Source: Polaribacter filamentus (GTDB taxonomy: Bacteria; Bacteroidota; Bacteroidia; Flavobacteriales; Flavobacteriaceae). Taken from it: a stretch of 64,000 nucleotides of DNA. The stretch lies in contig NZ_MQUA01000013.1 of NCBI RefSeq assembly GCF_002943715.1, forward strand, positions 861,001 to 925,000. Reading direction: 5' to 3'. Made by a program: the position numbers and the translations under genes. Of the stretch, positions 58,335-64,000 are shown one piece after another. Under the pieces are notes generated by a model. That model did no database searches, was not told the origin of the DNA, and saw only the letters and a program-made list of their open reading frames with translations. Position 1 is the first letter of the stretch. Each line of letters begins with the position of its first letter.

Positions 58335-59114
58335 TTATAATAGCTCGATTATTTCATCCAATTTCCACTGAATTGGTAAATTCGAATATTTTAATTCATC
58401 TTTTTCATTTAAAGATTCTTTTATTGAGTTATATATTTCTCCTTTAGGTGGCTCGCTAAATGTAATGTGTTTTTTTAAATCGGCATCTAAGAAATACTCG
58501 TAATAATTTTCATTATCAAAGTCTTTAGTAATAATTCTAAATTCTTTTTCATGAGAGTAGCTCTCGTGTTTTCTAAATAATGGATTTTTATTACTCTCTT
58601 TTTGATAGTCAATAAAACCACAAGTAAAATTTCTAACATCTTTTTCTAAAAACGAAATTATTTCTTGCCATTTTATGGAAATTAGAATCGCTAATCCAGT
58701 TCTAGATTTTCCGTATATATTGTACATATACCTTTGTTCGGTATTAAATTCAGTTGTAGTGAACCAACAGGAACAATGATGTTTTTTTATAGTTTCAATG
58801 TGAGTTTTGAATTCTTGTTCAAATTTTTTCGAATCACGTTCTCCTTCGATATGATGAACAAATCCTCTTCCGTATTCTATAGTTCCTCCATCATTTTTCA
58901 CACGTTTCATAAACGTTATATTATTTAACCAAGCCATTGTGAAATTAGAATTATTATAACTCCAACCTTCTAAGACATCATCAAATAAAGTCATTTTGGA
59001 AAAATTAAGATTTAATTTTCCGTTTTTTAAATAATAAATATAATCATCGTAGGGTATATATTTATTCAACCAAATATTTTCAGTTTCTAAATTTTTGTCT
59101 ATAATTTCTAACAT
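58335..59114 (-). CDS. Cassette gene: DUF2971-like protein
   Basis: A 259-residue soluble protein resembling the DUF2971 family: an N-terminal stretch IYYLKNGKLNLNFSKMTLFD DVLEG (residues placed where the family has a small-residue-Asp-Glu motif), a central CSCWFTTTEFNTEQRYMYNIYG with Cys/Trp, and the diagnostic RKHESYSHEKEFRIITKDF near 185-205. The molecular function of DUF2971 is not established; it is often found in mobile and defence contexts. Cassette ends GTTGTATGTA/TACATACAAC match perfectly. Confidence 0.75.
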   Translation of the reverse strand: MLEIIDKNLETENIWLNKYIPYDDYIYYLKNGKLNLNFSKMTLFDDVLEGWSYNNSNFTMAWLNNITFMKRVKNDGGTIEYGRGFVHHIEGERDSKKFEQEFKTHIETIKKHHCSCWFTTTEFNTEQRYMYNIYGKSRTGLAILISIKWQEIISFLEKDVRNFTCGFIDYQKESNKNPLFRKHESYSHEKEFRIITKDFDNENYYEYFLDADLKKHITFSEPPKGEIYNSIKESLNEKDELKYSNLPIQWKLDEIIELL

Positions 59115-59123
59115 TTTTTTTAA

Positions 59124-59264
59124 TTACATACAACGTGGTTGTGTATTGAAAGTTGCGGTTTTGTGAACGAGGAATTTCCAGCGGAAATTCAGAAGTTTGC
59201 AAAAAAGCAATAAGTTTTAGTTTTAGCTAAATTTAGCAATTTTTAATACACGGTGTTGCCCAAC
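59124..59264. repeat. attC-like site (GAGGAATTTCC class)
   Basis: TTACATACAACGTGGTTGTG ... GAGGAATTTCCAGCGGAAAT ... TTTAGCAATTTTTAATACAC, ending GGTGTTGCCCAAC. Confidence 0.85.
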
Positions 59265-59267
59265 GTT

Positions 59268-59984
59268 TTATTTTAATTCCGAATATTTTTTATTAATTGT
59301 CAATATTAAATTTTCAAAAAAATCTTGACTCATTAAAATTAAATTTTCAATAAAAACATAATCATTAATTTCAATTATTTTATTATTACCTTCTTGATTT
59401 AATTTAATTCCTTCTAATTGGTTTACAAATTCAAATCTATTTTCATCAATTATTGAATTGTTATGAGCAATCTTATTTCTGATATATTTTCTTTGTTTTA
59501 TTGGTGTATAATACTTCTCAATGTTAGATGTTTCTATACAGAAAACTTTTGTTAAGAAAATCCAATATTTATTTATATAGTCATTTCCATTCAAGTCGTT
59601 TAACTTTATCTTAAACTCAAACTCTTTCTGAATTTGTGTGCAAATATTCTTCAATTGTCCTTCAATTAGTGAATAAATTGAAAGAATAGCACCTTTCCGA
59701 TGATTTTGAATTAATTGAGAGATTCCAATTTCTCTTGGGTGATAATAATAGTAGTAACATTGTGCTTTTTCGTGTTCAGCATATTCACCTTCAGATTCTT
59801 TATTCAGAGTTTCATCATTTTCAATATCTTTTTTTAATTCAAGTTTAAGTTCTTGAATAAATTTCTCCGAATTTCCAATCAATGATTTTTCTGCAAAAAA
59901 TAATTGTCGAATATCCTCTCTACAATGATAAATATTTTCCCAATTTAGACCAAATTCATTTTCAAATTCTTTCATTATATTCAT
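59268..59984 (-). CDS. Cassette gene: HEPN-motif protein, candidate RNase
   Basis: A 238-residue helical protein. Near residues 95-120 is RKGAILSIYSLIEGQLKNIC and at 166-176 YIRNKIAHNNS, whose Arg169-x4-His174 (RNKIAH) is the conserved HEPN-type motif following an EGxLK-like helix. In active HEPN proteins this motif cuts RNA, and such domains are common in toxin-antitoxin and anti-phage systems. No antitoxin partner is visible in the cassette, and many RNxxxH-helical proteins (MAE_28990/RiboL-PSP-like) act alone. Function inferred only from the motif. Cassette ends GTTGCCCAAC/GTTGGGCAAC are perfect complements. Confidence 0.65.
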   Translation of the reverse strand: MNIMKEFENEFGLNWENIYHCREDIRQLFFAEKSLIGNSEKFIQELKLELKKDIENDETLNKESEGEYAEHEKAQCYYYYYHPREIGISQLIQNHRKGAILSIYSLIEGQLKNICTQIQKEFEFKIKLNDLNGNDYINKYWIFLTKVFCIETSNIEKYYTPIKQRKYIRNKIAHNNSIIDENRFEFVNQLEGIKLNQEGNNKIIEINDYVFIENLILMSQDFFENLILTINKKYSELK

Positions 59985-59997
59985 ACTTGGTTTTTAT

Positions 59998-60135
59998 GTT
60001 GGGCAACGTGGTTGTGTATTGAATGTTGCGGCTTTGTGAACGAGGAATTTCCAACGGAAATTCAGTAGTTTGCAAAGAAGCAATAAGTTTTAGTCTAGCC
60101 AAATATAGCAATATTTAATACACGGTGTTGTAAAC
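59998..60135. repeat. attC-like site (duplicated with its cassette)
   Basis: GTTGGGCAACGTGGTTGTGT ... GAGGAATTTCCAACGGAAAT ... TACACGGTGTTGTAAAC; identical to 49085-49213 from the CGTGG onward. Confidence 0.85.
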
Positions 60136-60539
60136 AGTACTTTTTCATTCGCAATTATTAATTCAAACTTTCAATTATCAAATTCAAGAGTTCATACGCT
60201 CCAATTCCTAATCCAGTTCCAATTAACATCCAGTAAATTCTTTGTTTTTTATCGGCTTGAACGGTTTGTTTTTCAATTGTCTTTCCGTTTTTAACTAATT
60301 CCAATTCTATTTCTCTTTTATCGAATTGTTTGTATTTCGATTTCAGAATAAAATTTTCAGAATTGAGGTTTAGCTTGTGCTTAATTCCAGAAAAAGAGAA
60401 TTTTTCAGAAACAGTTTTTCCATCTAATAAAACTTTTTCAATTCCGAATACAGAATTCATAAATTCTATTTTGTGGTTTTCAATATTAAATTCAGCATAT
60501 TTCATTTTTTGTTCAGTTTTTTTTCGGTATTGTTTACAA
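60007..60539. repeat. Duplicated cassette unit, copy B (533 bp)
   Basis: Second copy of 49085-49617, same length, three substitutions. The right neighbour is a different class of attC-like site (60532, long class) than in copy A. Confidence 0.92.
60158..60505 (-). CDS. Cassette gene: small tail-anchored protein, copy B
   Basis: A 115-residue protein equal to the one at 49236-49583 except Thr for Ile in KQTVQADKK. Charged N-terminal domain and one C-terminal membrane helix (IYWMLIGTGLGIGAYELLNL). The absence of nonsense or frameshift changes in both copies suggests that they are young or maintained. Confidence 0.8.
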   Translation of the reverse strand: MKYAEFNIENHKIEFMNSVFGIEKVLLDGKTVSEKFSFSGIKHKLNLNSENFILKSKYKQFDKREIELELVKNGKTIEKQTVQADKKQRIYWMLIGTGLGIGAYELLNLIIESLN

Positions 60540-60733
60540 CGTCTCGGCTATGGTTAGTACGGGAATTAAAAACACTGAATTTCCGATTAAGCATTTAGCC
60601 AAAACTTTTTATTTTGTTTTATCTTTTTTGTTCTAAAGCCAAATCAAAATATTTGGCGGACTTGGTTAAAAGCTCTAACCTTTGGGTTAGGCAATAAAAC
60701 CCGTATTAATTATAGCCATTGTTGTAAAACGTT
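60532..60733. repeat. attC-like site, long class (~200 bp)
   Basis: GTTTACAACGTCTCGGCTAT ... CCGATTAAGCATTTAGCC ... AAATATTTGGCGGACTTGG ... TTATAGCCATTGTTGTAAAA. Same class as 38806-39030. Confidence 0.75.
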
Positions 60734-60734
60734 T

Positions 60735-61514
60735 TTATAATTCCGCTTTATATAGGTTTTCCATATTTTTCAGCGGTCGACCTAATATTTTTTCGGCTTC
60801 TTTTTGTCCGTTTGCTTTTTGTTCGGTTGTCAGTTTGTTTTCTAATTCTTGAATTTCCTTAACAATCTGTTCTTGTTGAATGTATGAAAAGTCTCTTTTA
60901 AATTCGTTGAAAATCAAGAACCATTGATAGCTTATAAAATTGTCTTGTTCAACATCTGTTCCATCTCTATACATATAAGCAAGGTTTAACCTGGAAGATG
61001 TTATGTATCCGCTTTTCTGTAAATTTTCTGGGTTCTGAAGTTTTCCAAGACGGATTGCCCATTCCAACATTTTATCAATGTCTTTATCGGTTCCCATTCC
61101 TTCTTTGTAACAATTGATAACATTGAACATACAAGTTCCGTCTCCGTTTTCTGCACATTTTAGAGCAAATGAAAATGCTTTATTGAAATCTTGTTGGACT
61201 CCATTTCCACTTCCGTAAGCCATCATCATTGCGTACAGACCATCATTCCAACCTTTTTCGGCTGATTTAGAATACCATTCAATCGCTTTTTCGGAATTTT
61301 GCTCAACACCAATTCCAGCTTGATAACAATAACCTAAATTATATTGAGATTCCGCATTTCCCAATTCCGCTGCTTGTTTTAGAATCGGAACAGCTTTGTC
61401 AAATTCTTGAGTTTCTATAAGTTTTTTCGATTGTTCATTTAATTCCGATGCGTTTTGGCCGAATGCGGTCAAGCAAATTAAAGTCAGAAATATAGAGGCT
61501 AAATGTTTGTTCAT
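60735..61514 (-). CDS. Cassette gene: secreted Sel1-like repeat protein
   Basis: A 259-residue exported protein (signal ending LTAFGQ). It carries Sel1-like repeats: AAELGNAESQYNLGYCYQAG, SEKAIEWYSKSAEKGWNDGL and AENGDGTCMFNVINCYKEGM, then a degenerate RLNLAYMYRDGTDVEQDNFI. Such repeats are protein-binding solenoids. The partner is unknown. Cassette ends GTTGTAAAAC/GTTTTACAAC are perfect complements. Confidence 0.85.
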   Translation of the reverse strand: MNKHLASIFLTLICLTAFGQNASELNEQSKKLIETQEFDKAVPILKQAAELGNAESQYNLGYCYQAGIGVEQNSEKAIEWYSKSAEKGWNDGLYAMMMAYGSGNGVQQDFNKAFSFALKCAENGDGTCMFNVINCYKEGMGTDKDIDKMLEWAIRLGKLQNPENLQKSGYITSSRLNLAYMYRDGTDVEQDNFISYQWFLIFNEFKRDFSYIQQEQIVKEIQELENKLTTEQKANGQKEAEKILGRPLKNMENLYKAEL

Positions 61515-61530
61515 TCGTTTTTCTTAAATG

Positions 61531-61667
61531 TTTTACAACGGTCTTGTGTATGATTAGTGGCGTGTTCAAGCACCTAATTTAGTAAATACAAACCAAATGT
61601 AAAATCCGCTAGGATTTTTGTGAGTAGGCGAGTACTAGCCATTAATTATACACGGTGTTGTATGGCG
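61531..61667. repeat. attC-like site
   Basis: TTTTACAACGGTCTTGTGTA ... GTGTTCAAGCACCTAATTTA ... AAAATCCGCTAGGATTTTTG ... TTATACACGGTGTTGTATGG. Confidence 0.8.
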
Positions 61668-61671
61668 TTAT

Positions 61672-62238
61672 TTATATTTCACTCATTAATTTTTCAAAAT
61701 TCCAAACAGTTGCGAATTCATCATTTAAATTGGCAAGTGCTGTCAAATGTATAGTTTCAGAATCATACTTTTCTCCGTTAATTCCAATTCGGTCGAATGT
61801 AGCAGTTGCATCTGAAATTAGATAGGTTTCATAACCGAAATTTCCTGCCATTCTAGTTGTTGTCGATACACAATGATTAGTTGTTATACCAATTATAACT
61901 AATGTGTTTATATTCAATTTATCTATTTGCTCTTTTAAGTCTGTGTCGATAAAAGCACTATTCACTTCTTTTGTAATTATCAGTTCATTTTCAATAGGCA
62001 AGACATTTTCGTTAAATTCGAATCCTACATTCGATTGGTTTAATTTAGATTTTAAATTCGTAGAACTGTGTCTTACGTGAAATAAAGGCAAATTTAATTT
62101 TCTCCATTTATTTAGAATTTTTCCACAAACTATTTCTGCATTTTTATTGTTTCTATTTCCTCCCCAATATTCTTCGTCTAAAAAGGCTTTTTGAATATCT
62201 ATAAGAATCAATGCTGGTTTTTTTGTTCGTAATTTCAT
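61672..62238 (-). CDS. Cassette gene: isochorismatase-family cysteine hydrolase
   Basis: A 188-residue hydrolase with the family triad visible: Asp14 in LILIDIQKAF, Lys90 in ELIITKEVNSAF and Cys123 in GITTNHCVSTT, with the usual cis-peptide context (IGITTNHCV) and GYETYLISDATATF. These enzymes hydrolyse isochorismate, nicotinamide or related amides. The precise substrate cannot be assigned. Cassette ends GTTGTATG/CATACAAC match. Confidence 0.9.
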   Translation of the reverse strand: MKLRTKKPALILIDIQKAFLDEEYWGGNRNNKNAEIVCGKILNKWRKLNLPLFHVRHSSTNLKSKLNQSNVGFEFNENVLPIENELIITKEVNSAFIDTDLKEQIDKLNINTLVIIGITTNHCVSTTTRMAGNFGYETYLISDATATFDRIGINGEKYDSETIHLTALANLNDEFATVWNFEKLMSEI

Positions 62239-62259
62239 TTAGTGTTAGTTCGGTTTTAA

Positions 62260-62399
62260 TGACATACAACGTGTTCGTGTATGGTTAGTTGCGTTGGCAA
62301 GAACTAAGTTAACAAAAGAATACGAACCAGAGGGAAATTCGTAGGATTTTCCGAGTACACACAGACCAAGCAATTAATTATACACGTTGTTGCCAGTAG
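62260..62399. repeat. attC-like site, rightmost of the array
   Basis: TGACATACAACGTGTTCGTG ... GTTGCGTTGGCAAGAACTAA ... AGGGAAATTCGTAGGATTTT ... AATTATACACGTTGTTGCC. No further site is seen to its right. Confidence 0.75.
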
Positions 62400-62401
62400 T
62401 T

Positions 62402-63039
62402 TTATTCATTACTTAATTGCTGCTGCATTGTTTTAATACTTTTTAAAAGAGGGTTTATATCTTTTGTTACCACTCTTTTATTAATCCAAATAATAAAAGC
62501 GTAAAAGAAAGCCAATCCTATTAATGTTCCTGTTTTAAAATTAACAGTTAGTGGAAGTATACTTTCGGCAATACTATTTGTCCAATGAAAATCAAAAGGG
62601 TTTTTTAAACCAACTATAAAAATAAAATTTATAATAAAAGGAGGTATTGCATACCAATAAGCACTTGAACCTAACAAAACTGCTTGCTGTTGCATAGTTA
62701 CTTCTTGCTGCGCAAGTTGATCTGTCATTGACAAAGACAAATTGTTTGTTGTGTTCTGTTTTTTTGATTTTCTAAATTTATAAATAACAAATACAAACCA
62801 AATAATTGAAAAAGCACATGCTATTTTGGTAACTGGAAATGGGATTTCATAGAGTAAATAACTAAAAATAATTATGCCAATTACTGAAGCAGAAATTTCT
62901 CTGATATCTCTAATTCGAATCTTTTTTTGCATATCATTTACTTTTGAACTCAGTTCTATTATTAACTGATTTGTTTCAATTGATATTTGTGCTGTTTGGG
63001 AAGAATTATTCCAAATATTTTTAACTCTTGTTCTAGCAT
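62402..63039 (-). CDS. Membrane protein co-encoded with the sigma factor (N-terminal frameshift)
   Basis: The main frame (176 residues from 62932) has four hydrophobic segments (VIGIIIFSYLLYEIPF, KIACAFSIIWFVFVIYKF, AIPPFIINFIFIVGL, GTLIGLAFFYAFIIWI). An ATG at 63037-63039, 1 bp past the sigma gene stop, starts MLEQELKIFGI in another frame. Adding one A to the A5 run near 63020 would turn this into MLEQELKNIWNNSSQTAQIS, which continues in the main frame (IELSSKVNDMQKKIRIRDIR). I take this as the true start with a one-base loss or miscount. By position it may modulate the sigma factor, but it lacks a typical anti-sigma domain. Confidence 0.7.
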
Positions 63040-63040
63040 T

Positions 63041-63535
63041 TTATTTAATTTTTGGATTGATGCATTCAAATAGTTTTTTTCGAATTCTTTTCATTTTTAC
63101 GGCAATGTGATTCTCTGACAATCCAGTAATTAATGATATTTCTTTATATGATAAATCATCTAAATAAAGTACAATAAGTGGCGTGTCAGATTCATTTAAG
63201 GTAGCAATACATTCTTTCAAGTATTCGAATTTTTCTAGTTCTGAAGCATTAACTTCCTTTTCTAGAGGTGTAAAATGAATAGAATCAAACCTTTCAGTTT
63301 TGTTATTACTTTTATCAAATTTCATTTTTGAACGTAGACAAACATTAATAGCAACTTTATACACCCATGTATCTATAGCCGATTTACCTTTGAAATTGTC
63401 CAGAGATTTCCAAATTTGAAAAACAACTTCTTGAAATAAGTCTTGAGGTTCAATTGGAGCAACAGCATAAATTCTGCAAAGCCTAAATATTTTATGCTTG
63501 TTTTTCTTAAGTATCTGATCAAAATCTACTTCCAA
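63041..63535 (-). CDS. ECF-type RNA polymerase sigma factor
   Basis: A 164-residue sigma-70 family factor. Region 2 is HKIFRLCRIYAVAPIEPQDL with FQEVVFQIWKSLDNFKGKSA and IDTWVYKVAINVCLRSKMKF. Region 4 is LNESDTPLIVLYLDDLSYKE with ISLITGLSENHIAVKMKRIR (HTH). No region 3, typical of ECF factors. It overlaps or nearly abuts the following membrane gene, so the two form an operon. Signal and target promoters are unknown. Confidence 0.93.
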   Translation of the reverse strand: MEVDFDQILKKNKHKIFRLCRIYAVAPIEPQDLFQEVVFQIWKSLDNFKGKSAIDTWVYKVAINVCLRSKMKFDKSNNKTERFDSIHFTPLEKEVNASELEKFEYLKECIATLNESDTPLIVLYLDDLSYKEISLITGLSENHIAVKMKRIRKKLFECINPKIK

Positions 63536-63666
63536 ATTATTCTGTATTTCATATTCTTTATCTTTTATTAAAGTATAAATTTATTTGTGTTCAATCTTTA
63601 ACAGAATTTTAAACGATTTTTCACTAGTCTTATATTTCGTAAACAATATGTGTTAATTTTACCATC

Positions 63667-63882
63667 TTAATTATTTTCCTCTTCATAGTATTTTTTTAAG
63701 GATTTGTTAGATGAAGATATTCGGAGAAATTCAACAAAAAACCCAGAAATAAGAATATAAATTATTTCCTTATTAGAACTTCCCGATTTCAAAGAACAGG
63801 CTAGTATTACTGAAGCCCAAATTATACTGCTTATAATGAGGTTTCTTGTTAGAGTTTGATTTAATTTTTTTGTATTTTTCAT
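63667..63882 (-). CDS. Small two-helix membrane protein
   Basis: A 71-residue protein with two hydrophobic stretches (NLIISSIIWASVILACSL and EIIYILISGFFVEFLRI) and charged ends (MKNTKKLNQT; KKYYEEENN). It lies 131 bp upstream of the sigma gene on the same strand and could be the first gene of that transcript. Function unknown; the remaining 118 bases to the window edge show nothing recognisable. Confidence 0.6.
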   Translation of the reverse strand: MKNTKKLNQTLTRNLIISSIIWASVILACSLKSGSSNKEIIYILISGFFVEFLRISSSNKSLKKYYEEENN

Positions 63883-64000
63883 TTTCTTAAAGTTTAAATT
63901 ATTGTTTTTTAGGGTCTCTATTATAGTTAGTGACAGACTTTAAGAAAATATGACAAGAAAATAGTTTTTTATTTGGGAGTTGCGGTATTAATATTACTGG

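Larger units (their letters stand above)
34509..62399. other. Integron-like gene cassette array without visible integrase (CALIN-type)
   Basis: About twenty units, nearly all with one minus-strand gene, are separated by imperfect palindromes of 125-225 bp. In at least ten units the first ~8-10 bases (GTT...) are the reverse complement of the last ~8-10 (...AAC): GTTGGGCATA/TATGCCCAAC at 48390/49085, GTTGGCTGTA/TACAGCCAAC at 44465/45104, GTTGTAAAAC/GTTTTACAAC at 60723/61539, GTTGTATGTA/TACATACAAC at 58320/59134. That is the expected relation between a cassette's TTRRRY start and the RYYYAA box of its own attC. Gene orientation puts any attI/intI to the right; no tyrosine recombinase gene is present up to 64000. 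Confidence 0.75.

Overview
The window looks like an AT-rich chromosome segment of a marine-type Flavobacteriaceae/Bacteroidetes bacterium. Supporting signs are a type IX secretion (T9SS) C-terminal sorting domain on a 2861-residue secreted protein, several copies of the Bacteroidetes DUF6090 membrane-protein family, an EgtB/EgtD pair, many small lipoproteins, and Bacteroidetes-style IS elements. No rRNA, tRNA, CRISPR array or prophage was recognised.

Layout. (1) About 1-10.6 kb is decayed accessory DNA read almost entirely from the minus strand: a partial CPBP protease, Cu/Zn superoxide dismutase, an SDR oxidoreductase, three DUF6090 genes (two broken) and a heavily frameshifted SUMF/alpha-beta-hydrolase pseudogene. 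These are separated by ~375-bp repeats (called R380 here) and attC-like repeats. (2) 10.7-22.6 kb holds a membrane AraC-type regulator and, on the plus strand, a secretory operon: tail-collar-like protein, giant LamG/T9SS protein, a protein sharing a domain with it, and a tiny lipoprotein. (3) 22.6-34.4 kb contains an IS1595 remnant, another DUF6090 pseudogene, bifunctional proline catabolic PutA, an egtB-egtD-flavodoxin-racemase gene string (ergothioneine synthesis) and a penicillin-acylase-family lipoprotein. (4) 34.5-62.4 kb is the most unusual part: about twenty units, nearly all with one minus-strand gene each, separated by ~125-225-bp imperfect palindromes. (5) 62.4-63.9 kb holds an ECF sigma factor with a probable membrane partner gene.

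Region 4 behaves like an integron gene-cassette array without an integrase in view (a CALIN-type array, or the distal part of a large integron). The separators start with a RYYYAAC-like box and end with a GTTRRRY-like box. The first and last ~10 bases of most cassettes are complementary to each other (for example GTTGGGCATA ... TATGCCCAAC). One whole cassette plus its own separator is duplicated 11 kb away with breakpoints at the predicted crossover. Two nearly identical group II introns, and one remnant, lie in the separators at the same place and antisense to the cassette genes, as group IIC-attC introns do. Cassette cargo includes a Shedu (SduA) anti-phage nuclease, a HEPN-motif protein, a DUF2971 protein, an isochorismatase-type hydrolase, a SAM methyltransferase, a serine hydrolase, an amidohydrolase and many unknown membrane or secreted proteins. 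Three IS3-family copies and one IS30 copy have inserted into cassettes. Attachment-like sites of the same families also occur singly across the first 34 kb.

Many genes carry single-base frameshifts at short homopolymers (SduA, amidohydrolase, flavodoxin, DUF6090 genes, sigma-partner gene). Some may be sequencing errors, but several genes also carry in-frame stops and deletions, so real decay is present.
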